Shown here in pieces: positions 8,819 to 17,347 of a stretch of 45,216 bases of DNA. A model generated the notes under the pieces. The model saw only the letters and a list, made by a program, of their open reading frames with translations, made no database searches and was not told the DNA's origin. The stretch is from a bacterium (GTDB lineage Bacteria > Actinomycetota > Acidimicrobiia > Acidimicrobiales > CATQHL01): the NCBI GenBank assembly GCA_028824415.1, contig JAPPDX010000060.1:1-45216 (forward strand), given 5' to 3'. The translations under genes were made by a program, and so were the position numbers. Within the stretch, counting starts at the first letter, position 1, and each line of letters begins with the position of its first letter.

Positions 8819-11800
8819 TCAGGGCTTGGTCACATCCATCACGATCACGGAGACTTTGCGCACCTCCCCGGGGGTCAGGTCGTGTTCCAGAAGCTGCGCC
8901 AGTTCGACCGTTGTCGTCGGGCGACTGCCATCGGGGCGCCGCGTGGTCTCGCCCTCTCCGAACCACAGGACCAGAAAGATCCCGTACCCCGATGTCTTTG
9001 GTTCCTTCGTGTACTGGTCGACAAGTTGCCTCCGGAGCGCGCTCCAGAGGTCAACGGCGGAGTTTCTCTTGATCTCGATGGGAACGTTGAAGGCTCCGCA
9101 GGTGGCGGTTATGTCAGCCCGCTTGCCCGACGCGTAGGGGCGCTCCGACGATGCGTCGACATCCGGAGGGAGTCGCCTGTCCAGAGACTCAAGCAGCCAG
9201 TCCCGCCCCGAGTTTTCCGGCTTCGCGTCGGTCGGGCGACCGTATGTGTCCTCGTTCCAGAAGTGGCGCCACGGGTTGCTCCCTCCGCCCCGGATGTCCG
9301 CCGAGATATCACGGAGTCTCTCGGTCAGCAGAACCGCCAGGTCCGCCGCGTTCGACGGTGCCCCATCGGCGAGTGTGCGCTGGACCTGCTCGATCGTCGG
9401 ATGGCGATACGACGAATCGCGATGAATCACACGCTGGCGCGCCAGTGACCACTCGAGATTCGCCCGCCAGGCCGACAGTCGCGGATCATCCAGCAGGTCG
9501 CGCAGTGCCCGCTGAGCCTCGTCACCAGCCAACGCACCGAGTTGTGCGATCAATCCGGATATCCGATCAGATGCGTCCATCTCAAGCGTCACGAGCCCAC
9601 TCTCGGTGAACGGGGGGAACTTGCATCCCAGCATCTCGATCGTGACCTTCAGAGCCGCCGGATCTCGGATGCTGTCCAGGATTGAGCCGCCGAGGCCGCG
9701 TCGATCAGAGATGTCTCGGAAGAACTCTGCCAGATGCCTGACCCGTCTCTCGCTCTCGCCCACCCAAGCTGCCAGTTCCGCGAACCCAGAGCCTGGTCGC
9801 AGCAGGGCACTGGTCGCCATCCATCGGACGCGCTGGGCGACAGTCATACTCGTCGAGGAGCGCTTCCTTTCGACCAGTCCACGGAGTGCCGACTTGTCCG
9901 GATACTCGAAGGCATAGCCCAGCAGCCGGTCAAGCAGCCGGTGTTGTGTTCCCGGGGCGCGAATCGGGAAGGCGCGGAGCAGTCGCAACCTCATATCGTG
10001 CACGAGGTCGTCGTGGCCGGTGACGGTTTCCAGATCGTTGAAGCCGGGTGGCGACTCGTCGCCAGCCCGCAGCGCGGTAACAGCGCACCGACACAGGACA
10101 TCGAGAACCAGTTCGGGATTGTCCCGGAACCATCGGCCGTGCCAAGGTGCGGACACGAGACCGAGCGGCACGCAGTAATGGATGGCGAGGGCATCGCGCT
10201 TCAGCGCGTCGCCGAGGCCGTCCAAGCGTGCGGGGTCCTCCGTGTCAAGCAGATGCAGGCTCGCCAGCACCGGGTACGCCAACAACGAATGCTTCGACTC
10301 CTGGTGCAGTGAGATGGTCCGCTCGACAGCGGGAACGTCGTCGCGGGTCACCGCCTCCCGCAGACCGGCAAGGACGGCGTCGACCAGGGCGCTGTCGCCA
10401 CCGATGAACTTGCTGACGCGGCTTCGCGGCGCCAAATTGCCGTCGACGCCGACGACGAGGCCGAAGTAGACCTTGGCAAGAGTGTGCAAATTCTGCGGTG
10501 AGAACCTGTTCTCGCGAAGTTCGGTGTCGCAGGACCGGATGAGATCTGCCCACTCCTCGCGACGCTTCCGCTGCTCGTCGAGTGCTCGCTCGCGACGCGC
10601 CTCCAACTCCTCAAGATGCGGGTCCCGATCAGTCGACTCGCCTGCCGCGTGCGTTCGACAGAGCTGGTCGACGTGCGCCGCCAGTGTCCTTCGTCCACGG
10701 GTGCGGTCACGGAGAACGTCGAGCGTTAGGCCATCGCTCGTCGACGAATCCTGCAATGACCTGTGCGCCTGACTGAGCAGTTCCTCCGAGACAGAGGGCT
10801 CCGTGTCGCCTATCGCGATGGCCTGCTCGAGGCACCAGAGCCCGAAGTCGGCAGGAAGCCTGCTCCCGTGTAACGCACCGCAATGCCAGTAACCCAGCGG
10901 ATCATCCCGACTGCGCCGGTTAAGCCACTCCAGATACACAGCCTTCTGGATCTCCGGACGTGCCTCGAGCCACTCCCGGACACCGCGTGCCCGGTCTCTC
11001 GGCAACGACGTCACCAGCAGTTGTCCAACCGTGCTGAGCCAGTTGTAGAGGTGTGGTAGTTCGAGTTGGTCTCCACAAGCTTCCAAGCCTCGTTCCAGAA
11101 GGCGAACCGGAAGCCCCTCGAACTGCGACTCGTCTAGTTCTGGAATCACTCGCGAGGCATCCTCGTGGAGCGCATCTAGCAGTACAGGGACATGCTCGTC
11201 CGAGGATCTCTGCTCGAGGGTGAACGTCCAGAATTGCCAATAGCGACCTACGAGGTCGGATCGACCTTTGGGCGCGACGAAGTGCCACACCTGCGATGGT
11301 GTAATCAAGTCCGGATACAGACGATCCAGAAGGGTTCCAACAAGTTCGTTGTCGGGATCTGGCAGTTCACCGACGCGGGCCGCCTCGAGAAGTCGGGCGA
11401 GCGTCAGCGCCTTCTCGCCTCCGCCCGGCGAGAGGCGCAGATAGGCGTCCAGCGCCCGCCGCCTCATCCCGGGCGGCGTTGTGACCTCAAGGAGGATGGC
11501 TCGGACCGTCGACCTCAGAGCCGCCAGTGAGCCGATTTCCGTCCGGTCGGCTTCCGATAGCAGATCCAACACGAAGTCGATGAGCCGATCGCCCGTCGAT
11601 CCAGCCCCAGCGGTACGAAGCAACTCGTCGATCGTGGAGGCCATGTCTGACGAGGCGAGCGACCGGAATGCCCAACCGGAGTCGTACCAGGCCTCGCCAG
11701 TTCGCCCGTCCCGCCAGTGATGCCCTGACAAGGGCCCCTCCGTTGCGAATGCTGCAAGCGACCGAAGGAGACGCTTCTTGTCGTCGGTTGTGAAACCCCC

Positions 11801-12955
11801 GATGTCGCCGTAGATGCCGGCGCCGACGGGATCCGCTTCGATCACGTGCCTGCGCGCCTCCCCGGGATGAGCGGCCAGCCAAGCGGAGAGGCCCCGGAGC
11901 ACCGTGACCACCCGCCCGTCGCCGGTGCTGGTCATGAGAGCAAGGGCGCGCCGAGCCGGGAGGCCCTCGCGAATCAACGCCGAGATGTAGCGGCCGGCTA
12001 GGAACTCCGCCACGAGCCGATGAACAGGGCTGCGCGCCCGCTCGCCGGGAGCAGTGAACAGTCTCGACGCCAACGTGGCCTCAAGACAGCTTCGGGAGCG
12101 ATGCTCGAGGGCGCCCTCCACCGTCTCCAACGAGACGAACGAGGACCCCTCGATGGCTGCCGATAGCAAGTATCCGTCAATTCCTGAGAGCAACTGCAGC
12201 GCGCAGAGGTAGCCAGCGCAATCCAGGACGGTCGCTACCGATTGTGGCGCAGCGCCAGCGCGATGCTCGTCGTTTTGCTCCGTTGCCATCTGCCGGCATG
12301 CCGTCTCGAATGTCTCCAGCCGACTCGCCGGCCAACCTCCGCCGTAGCGAACGGCGTCCGCGAGCAGACCAAGTGTCAAGGGATTGTCCAGCAGCCCGGC
12401 GACGCCCCGGATGCGCGCTTGATGCAGGAAACCCTCGGCACCGACGCCGAGGCTCCGCGAACCCAGCAGCTCGTTGACAGCCTGCTCGCTAAGCGGATCG
12501 AGCCGAAGAACGGTGATCCGGCCATCCGGTGACACAGCCTCCAGACTCTGGCGGTCGTTGTGACCCAGCCAATCCGCCTCACGGCACGAAATGCGGAAGG
12601 TGGGATGGTCCAGCCGCTCAAGGCGGTTGCGGATCTCGTCCAGCGGGATTCGGGAGTCCGCAGCGCCCGCCCGCATCTCGTCGAGTCCGTCGATGAACAG
12701 CGTTGTGTCCCGCCACTCCGGATGAGATTCCAGATCGAGCCGGATGAAGTCCCGCGCGCGGACATACTCCGCCGCATCGCCAAGTTCTTGACACTGCCGT
12801 TTGAATTCAGTTGTCTTTCCGGCACCGGGATCGCCGAGCAGCACGTAGGCAGGCAGCGATCTGAACGTGCTCAGCGGCTGTGACACACCGACTTCAGATC
12901 GCCCGTCACTGCTGGGCCCGATCTCAGCGCAGGTCCGGTCAACGGTGATGCTCAT
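8819..12955 (-). CDS. Giant NACHT/STAND-like NTPase with C-terminal PD-(D/E)XK nuclease-like domain
   Basis: The 1378-residue protein has a P-loop NTPase core near its N terminus: Walker A GDPGAGKT at 41-48, Walker B LFIDGLDE at 86-93, and a sensor-like FRISCREADW at 120-129. The GLDE and SCR features are typical of NACHT/STAND ATPases. A long helical middle of about 1000 residues follows, with no motif I recognise; it is the usual place for a ligand-sensing repeat region. The last 110 residues carry D1281, then E1294-x-K1296, then Q1310 and Y1315, the arrangement of a PD-(D/E)XK nuclease fold with a RecB-like QxxxY-type helix. Its ATG overlaps the stop of the upstream ATPase gene by 4 bp (ATGA). 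Base composition is less GC-rich than the neighbours, suggesting acquisition. A role in defence is inference; the enzymatic domains are read from motifs only. Confidence 0.8.
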   Translation of the reverse strand: MSITVDRTCAEIGPSSDGRSEVGVSQPLSTFRSLPAYVLLGDPGAGKTTEFKRQCQELGDAAEYVRARDFIRLDLESHPEWRDTTLFIDGLDEMRAGAADSRIPLDEIRNRLERLDHPTFRISCREADWLGHNDRQSLEAVSPDGRITVLRLDPLSEQAVNELLGSRSLGVGAEGFLHQARIRGVAGLLDNPLTLGLLADAVRYGGGWPASRLETFETACRQMATEQNDEHRAGAAPQSVATVLDCAGYLCALQLLSGIDGYLLSAAIEGSSFVSLETVEGALEHRSRSCLEATLASRLFTAPGERARSPVHRLVAEFLAGRYISALIREGLPARRALALMTSTGDGRVVTVLRGLSAWLAAHPGEARRHVIEADPVGAGIYGDIGGFTTDDKKRLLRSLAAFATEGPLSGHHWRDGRTGEAWYDSGWAFRSLASSDMASTIDELLRTAGAGSTGDRLIDFVLDLLSEADRTEIGSLAALRSTVRAILLEVTTPPGMRRRALDAYLRLSPGGGEKALTLARLLEAARVGELPDPDNELVGTLLDRLYPDLITPSQVWHFVAPKGRSDLVGRYWQFWTFTLEQRSSDEHVPVLLDALHEDASRVIPELDESQFEGLPVRLLERGLEACGDQLELPHLYNWLSTVGQLLVTSLPRDRARGVREWLEARPEIQKAVYLEWLNRRSRDDPLGYWHCGALHGSRLPADFGLWCLEQAIAIGDTEPSVSEELLSQAHRSLQDSSTSDGLTLDVLRDRTRGRRTLAAHVDQLCRTHAAGESTDRDPHLEELEARRERALDEQRKRREEWADLIRSCDTELRENRFSPQNLHTLAKVYFGLVVGVDGNLAPRSRVSKFIGGDSALVDAVLAGLREAVTRDDVPAVERTISLHQESKHSLLAYPVLASLHLLDTEDPARLDGLGDALKRDALAIHYCVPLGLVSAPWHGRWFRDNPELVLDVLCRCAVTALRAGDESPPGFNDLETVTGHDDLVHDMRLRLLRAFPIRAPGTQHRLLDRLLGYAFEYPDKSALRGLVERKRSSTSMTVAQRVRWMATSALLRPGSGFAELAAWVGESERRVRHLAEFFRDISDRRGLGGSILDSIRDPAALKVTIEMLGCKFPPFTESGLVTLEMDASDRISGLIAQLGALAGDEAQRALRDLLDDPRLSAWRANLEWSLARQRVIHRDSSYRHPTIEQVQRTLADGAPSNAADLAVLLTERLRDISADIRGGGSNPWRHFWNEDTYGRPTDAKPENSGRDWLLESLDRRLPPDVDASSERPYASGKRADITATCGAFNVPIEIKRNSAVDLWSALRRQLVDQYTKEPKTSGYGIFLVLWFGEGETTRRPDGSRPTTTVELAQLLEHDLTPGEVRKVSVIVMDVTKP

Positions 12956-14208
12956 GGCGCCCCGAACCAGTGATCGGCCGGTACCGACAGGAACTCGTGC
13001 AGTGGCACGCCGGGCTCACCCACGACGAAGGTGGAGCGCGGCCGGAACCGTCGCTCGAACTCCGTCAGCCCGGACCGTCCAGCCATCCGGTCACCGGACT
13101 TCACCTCGATTCCGACAACAGACGGCCCCCGGTGCAGAACGAAATCCACCTCGTGATTCCCGTGTCTCCAATACTTGACGGCGGTACTCGGCGAGGCGGT
13201 GTTGACGAGATGCGCGCCGACGGAACTCTCGACCATGCGACCCCAGAACGATCGGTCCGATCGAGCCTCCGCGTACGTGTATCCCGATGAGACGGCCATG
13301 AGGGCCGTGTTCAGCACGTTCAGCTTCGGGGTCGACGCCTTAGCCGATACGGGGCGACCCGTGTGCTTGGACAGGCCGGTCACCAGCCCGGCCTGAGAGA
13401 GGAGATCGAGGTACCGCGCCAGAGTCGTCGTGTTGCCTGCATCCTGCAGTTGACCAAGCATCTTGTTGAAGGACAGCTCTTGTCCGGAATACATCGATCC
13501 GAGATCGAATAGCCGCCTCAGAAGCGCCGGCTTGTCGACTCGGGTCATGGCCAGCACATCTCGCTCGATGTTGGGCGCGACCAGCGCGTCCCGTACATAC
13601 GCAACCCATCGGTCGGCGTCGTGGACCAATGGAGCCGCACCCGGATAGCCACCGAAGAAGACGTACTGAGCGAGGTCGAAGCCGAACGCCTCGGACATCT
13701 CGGGATACGACCAGTGGGTGAGGTGGAGCGGCTCGAAACGCCCGGCCAGACTCTCACTCAGGCCAGCCTGCATGAGCAGCGGAGCCGAACCCAGGACTAC
13801 CACGTGTAGCGGGCAGCCGGAGGCCCGATCAGCATCCCAGAGACCCTTGACCGCGTCCGACCAACCATCAATCTTCTGAATCTCGTCCAGGACCAGGATG
13901 AAGCCGCGTTGGGATGTCCAGGCATCGTGACGGCTGCGCTCCCAGACCTCGGCGAGCCATCCGGTGTCGCGACGGGCGGACGAGGAAACGGTGTGGTCGG
14001 CACCGACTGTGACGGGCCCGGGAGCGACCAGGGACACTGGTTCGTCGACGGCCTCGTATCGGCATGGCCGCCCGATGGCTGCCAGCGCCTGACGTGCCAC
14101 CGTAGTCTTACCGGTCTGGCGAGGACCAAAGATCGCTACAAGCCAGTCGGGTGGCTCGGACAACCGCCGAATGAGGGTCGCCACTTGGACGCGCCGGAAT
14201 TCGGCCAT
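12952..14208 (-). CDS. AAA ATPase with DUF4143 domain
   Basis: The 418-residue protein has Walker A GPRQTGKT at 28-35 and Walker B FILVLDEIQK at 103-112, followed by VVLGSAPLLMQAGLSESLAGR, the sensor 1 region typical of the AAA_14 family. The C-terminal DUF4143 half ends with HEVDFVLHRGPSVVGIEVKSG. There D355, E368 and K370 form a PD-(D/E)XK-like signature with the same D-to-E spacing as in the downstream protein. DUF4143 ATPases are common in bacteria but mostly uncharacterised; some occur as mobile or toxin-like orphans. Here the gene is translationally coupled to the NACHT-like gene, which suggests one functional unit. The start ATG 14208 lies 6 nt after a TATACT box, so the mRNA is probably leaderless. 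A 38-bp palindrome overlaps the promoter. Confidence 0.88.
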   Translation of the reverse strand: MAEFRRVQVATLIRRLSEPPDWLVAIFGPRQTGKTTVARQALAAIGRPCRYEAVDEPVSLVAPGPVTVGADHTVSSSARRDTGWLAEVWERSRHDAWTSQRGFILVLDEIQKIDGWSDAVKGLWDADRASGCPLHVVVLGSAPLLMQAGLSESLAGRFEPLHLTHWSYPEMSEAFGFDLAQYVFFGGYPGAAPLVHDADRWVAYVRDALVAPNIERDVLAMTRVDKPALLRRLFDLGSMYSGQELSFNKMLGQLQDAGNTTTLARYLDLLSQAGLVTGLSKHTGRPVSAKASTPKLNVLNTALMAVSSGYTYAEARSDRSFWGRMVESSVGAHLVNTASPSTAVKYWRHGNHEVDFVLHRGPSVVGIEVKSGDRMAGRSGLTEFERRFRPRSTFVVGEPGVPLHEFLSVPADHWFGAP

Positions 14209-14214
14209 GAGAGT

Positions 14215-14220
14215 AGTATA
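14215..14220 (-). promoter_or_regulatory. -10 box TATACT, leaderless promoter of the ATPase/NACHT operon
   Basis: On the minus strand TATACT is followed by 6 nt and then ATG at 14208. It is the closest match to a consensus -10 in the window. The palindrome at 14228-14265 occupies the place where the -35 element and RNA polymerase would sit. Confidence 0.6.
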
Positions 14221-14227
14221 CCTAGTC

Positions 14228-14265
14228 GATTACGGTACTGAGTAAATGTACTCAATATCGTAATC
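14228..14265. promoter_or_regulatory. 38-bp near-perfect palindrome, probable operator of the ATPase/NACHT operon
   Basis: The outer arms GATTACG (14228-14234) and CGTAATC (14259-14265) and the inner arms TGAGTA (14239-14244) and TACTCA (14249-14254) share one centre at 14246/14247. In total 16 of 19 base pairs match. The patch is AT-rich in a GC-rich surround. It lies 20 bp upstream of the start codon, over the expected -35 region, which is the position of a repressor site. A dimeric or tetrameric regulator is implied, but no regulator gene is adjacent, so autoregulation or a distant factor is possible. Confidence 0.6.
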
Positions 14266-14377
14266 AACTTGGCCCTTCGCTGGAATCGGCGACAACCGAA
14301 TCGGCCGACGGCATCACCATCCGTACAGCCCGGGCCATTCCCTCCGCGGTCTCGCGGATTTTGCCAGACTTGCGCCC

Positions 14378-15751
14378 GTGTCCGGGGTGCTGCTGCGCGA
14401 TATCGCCGTGCTCCTGACCTTCGATGATGACGACCGCGAGTTGCGCGGCGCCGATCTGCGCGTCTCCAACGGACGCATCGCCGAGATCGGCGAACTGGCA
14501 CCCCAGGACGGCGAGACGGTCATCGACGCCTCGCGGCTGCTGGTCATGCCGGGTCTCATCAACGCCCACCAGCACCTCTACCAGGTGGGACTGCGCTGCA
14601 TTCCGGAACTCGAGAGGGTCCTCTTGGACGACTGGCTGATAGGTCTGGGGCGAGTCTGCATGGACTGGTGGCGCAACGGCCACTTCACACCCGAGGCGAT
14701 CGCCACAATGGCGCGGGCGGGCATGGTGGAGTCCCTGCTGTGCGGCATAACGACCGTCGCCGACCAGCACTACTTCTTCCCCGGCGGGGTGACGGCGCCC
14801 TACATCGAGGCCACCATCGAAGCCGCCCAGGAAGTGGGCATCCGCCTGAACGCCGGGCGGGGCACCATGACCTACGCCCGCAGCGACGGCGGGGAGGCGC
14901 CCGACGTGGCCTGCCAGAGCGTCGACGAGGTGCTGCGCCATTCCCTGGAGTTGATCGACACCTACCACGACCCCGACCCGCTGGCCCGGATCCGCATCGA
15001 CCTGGCCCCATGCGGGCCGCACGTCGACCGCCTGGAACTGTTCGCCGCCTTCGCCGAGATCGCTGCGGAGAACCCGGGAGTGGGCCTGCACACGCACCTC
15101 TACGAGGGTGTGGACACCCAGTTCTGCCGCCGGCGCTACGGGAAGTCCCCCTGGCAGGTCCTCGGCCAGGCGGGCTGGCACAACGACAAGGTGTGGCTGG
15201 CGCACATGGTTGACTGCCCGCGGGGCGAGATCCCCGACTACGCCTCCACCGGGGTGGGGATCGTGCACCTCGTCGCCCCCGACCTGCGCATGGGTTTCCG
15301 TCCGGCGCCGGTGCGATGGTGGCTCGACGGGGGCTGCACCGTGGGCTTCGGCACCACCGGCTCGGCCTCCAACGACGGCGGCAACCAGCTGGGCGACATG
15401 CGGTTGGCGGCATTGGCGCACCGCCAGCACAGCCCGGACCCCCAGCGCTGGTTGACTGCCCGCGAGTTGCTGGCCATGTCCACACGCGGCTCGGCCCGCT
15501 GCCTGAGCCGCCCGGCCCTGGGCACCATCACACCGGGGGCCGGTGCGGACATCGCCGCCTGGGACATCACCACCGTCGATCGCGTGGGGGTGCACGACCC
15601 GGTCATCGGGCTGCTGCTGACGGGCCTGTCCGATCGCGCCGACCTGGTGATCGCCGCCGGCGAGGTGGTCGTGCGAGACGGCCGCTGCATCAGCATCGAC
15701 GAGGACGAGGTGGCGGCCGCGGCGCGTGCCACGCTCCCGCCGGCGGCATGA
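14378..15751 (+). CDS. Amidohydrolase, 8-oxoguanine deaminase/AtzB-like
   Basis: This is a 457-residue cytosine-deaminase-like amidohydrolase. The metal motif is NAHQHLYQ in the first half, followed by DQHYFFPGG, HTHLYEG and HMVDCPRGEIP, and a late GTTGSASNDGGN in the position of the metal-binding aspartate. This pattern resembles 8-oxoguanine deaminases and hydroxyatrazine-type aminohydrolases. It would deaminate a purine or triazine-like ring in the cytoplasm. The start is GTG 14378; a weak CAGACT box lies 7 nt upstream. Its TGA overlaps the ATG of the nucleoside-type ABC ATPase by 4 bp, so it opens the importer operon. Exact substrate is open: guanine, 8-oxoguanine or another aminopurine. 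Confidence 0.82.
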   Translation: MSGVLLRDIAVLLTFDDDDRELRGADLRVSNGRIAEIGELAPQDGETVIDASRLLVMPGLINAHQHLYQVGLRCIPELERVLLDDWLIGLGRVCMDWWRNGHFTPEAIATMARAGMVESLLCGITTVADQHYFFPGGVTAPYIEATIEAAQEVGIRLNAGRGTMTYARSDGGEAPDVACQSVDEVLRHSLELIDTYHDPDPLARIRIDLAPCGPHVDRLELFAAFAEIAAENPGVGLHTHLYEGVDTQFCRRRYGKSPWQVLGQAGWHNDKVWLAHMVDCPRGEIPDYASTGVGIVHLVAPDLRMGFRPAPVRWWLDGGCTVGFGTTGSASNDGGNQLGDMRLAALAHRQHSPDPQRWLTARELLAMSTRGSARCLSRPALGTITPGAGADIAAWDITTVDRVGVHDPVIGLLLTGLSDRADLVIAAGEVVVRDGRCISIDEDEVAAAARATLPPAA

Positions 15752-17343
15752 ACGGCGACACGAGTCCCGACATCGCCTTCGAGGCCCACGGTGTGTCCCG
15801 AAGCTTCGGCGCCACCCGGGCCCTCGACACCGTGGACTTCGACCTGCGGTCCGGTGAGATCCACGCGCTCGTCGGCGAGAACGGTGCCGGCAAGACGACC
15901 CTCGCCAAGATCGTGGCCGGCGCGCTGCGCCCCGACAGCGGCACGCTCCGGCTCTTCGGCGAGACCTACACTCCGCGGCGCCGCTCGGACGGCTCGGCCG
16001 CGGGCGTGGCGCACGTGCGCCAGCAGCTGTCGCTGGTCCGCGGCCTCACCGTTGCACAGAACATCGAGCTCGGCCGCCCGCGCGCTCTCGGCGACAGCGG
16101 GTGGCGGCCGTGGCCACGCCCGTTCAACGCCCGGGCCGCGCGCGCCGAGGTCGAGCGGCTGGCCGCCGAGTTGGACCTGGCGGTTCCGGCGGACGAGTTG
16201 GTGGACGGCCTGCCCCTGGCGGTGCGCCAGCAGGCAGAGATCCTCATAAGCCTGGCCTGGGGCGCCAGGCTGCTGATACTCGACGAGCCCTCCTCGGCGC
16301 TCGGGCCCCTGGAGACCGATGCCCTCATCTCGCTGTGCCTGCGGCTGCGGGACGAGGGAACGCCGATCATCTACATCTCCCACCGCCTGCCCGAACTCGC
16401 CCGGCTGGCCGACCGGCTGACCGTGCTCCGCCAGGGACACGTGGTCACGGCGGGCCGGGATGTTCACGATGCGGACCTGCGCCGCATCGCCGAGTTGATG
16501 ATCGGGGACATCTCGCTCCTGGACGTGGAGCGCCCCGCGCTGGAGCCCGGCGAGGTGCGCCTCGACGCCGACGGGTTGCACCTCGCCGCCGAGCACGGGC
16601 CGGGCCTGCGGGACGTCTCGCTGCGCGTGCGCGCCGGGGAGATCGTGGGCGTCGTCGGCGTGGCCGGCAACGGCCAGGATGAGCTGGCGGGTGTGCTGAC
16701 CGGCCAGATGCGACCCGACGCCGGGACGGTGTGCGTGGACGACATCGACGTGACGGGCTCACCGGCGGCGGCGATCGGCGCGGGGGTCGCGCTGCTTCCG
16801 GAGGATCGAACCGCGGGGTTGGCCGCGGACTTCTCCCTGGCCGAGAACCTCATCGCCCGGCGGGTCGCCGATTCGGAGTTCGCCCGTCTGGGCGTTCGGC
16901 TGCGAAAGGCGGTCCAGCGGCACGCCCGAGCCCTCGCCGGGCGGTTCGACGTGCGCCCGCCGGAGCCGGCGCTGAGGGCCGGTTCACTCTCGGGCGGCAA
17001 CCAGCAGAAGCTCATGGCCGCCCGGGAGATGGAGCGCAACCCCGCCGTGCTAGTGGCGGCCGGGCCGACCAAGGGACTCGACCCGCACGCCGGCCGGGCG
17101 ATCCGCGACCGCTGCTTCGAGGCGGCCGGCCGGGGCGGCGCGGTGGTGATCATCTCCGCCGACCTCGACGAGGTCGCCGAACTCGCCCAGCGCGTGGTGG
17201 TGCTGAGCGGGGGGCGGGTGACCGACCGCTTCGGCGTGGAGGAGATGACATCGGCCCGACTCGGCGCAGTCATGGCAGGTCTCGCCTGGGATCCCGCCGG
17301 CGAGACGGGACACCCCGAAACCGGCTCCGGAGTGCCGGAGTGA
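15748..17343 (+). CDS. BMP-type nucleoside ABC importer, double ATPase subunit (NupO/YufO-like)
   Basis: The start is ATG 15748, inside the TGA overlap of the upstream deaminase; the longer open frame is a shadow. The 531-residue protein has two ABC modules. The first has Walker A GENGAGKT at 43-50 and Walker B LLILDEPSSALGP. The second has a degenerate P-loop (GVAGNGQDE), an intact LSGGNQQK signature and AAGPTKGLDPHA at Walker B. This asymmetry is normal for the simple-sugar/nucleoside (BMP) importer class. It energises uptake with the two downstream permeases, whose genes follow within 5 bp. No basic membrane lipoprotein (BMP) gene lies in the cluster, so the binding protein must be elsewhere. 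Flanking purine deaminases support nucleoside or base as cargo. Confidence 0.9.
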   Translation: MNGDTSPDIAFEAHGVSRSFGATRALDTVDFDLRSGEIHALVGENGAGKTTLAKIVAGALRPDSGTLRLFGETYTPRRRSDGSAAGVAHVRQQLSLVRGLTVAQNIELGRPRALGDSGWRPWPRPFNARAARAEVERLAAELDLAVPADELVDGLPLAVRQQAEILISLAWGARLLILDEPSSALGPLETDALISLCLRLRDEGTPIIYISHRLPELARLADRLTVLRQGHVVTAGRDVHDADLRRIAELMIGDISLLDVERPALEPGEVRLDADGLHLAAEHGPGLRDVSLRVRAGEIVGVVGVAGNGQDELAGVLTGQMRPDAGTVCVDDIDVTGSPAAAIGAGVALLPEDRTAGLAADFSLAENLIARRVADSEFARLGVRLRKAVQRHARALAGRFDVRPPEPALRAGSLSGGNQQKLMAAREMERNPAVLVAAGPTKGLDPHAGRAIRDRCFEAAGRGGAVVIISADLDEVAELAQRVVVLSGGRVTDRFGVEEMTSARLGAVMAGLAWDPAGETGHPETGSGVPE

Positions 17344-17347
17344 CACG

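Noticed and set aside
14283-14305. Direct repeat of GAATCGGC as an insertion-site duplication of the island
   Set aside because: Both copies lie on the same side of the island, 15 bp apart, and no matching copy is seen at the left edge near 8740.
14264-14338. 24-codon minus-strand frame ending at the palindrome, possibly the tail of a lost gene
   Set aside because: No ribosome site, no recognised similarity, and it continues into a shadow frame of the deaminase gene; too short to support.
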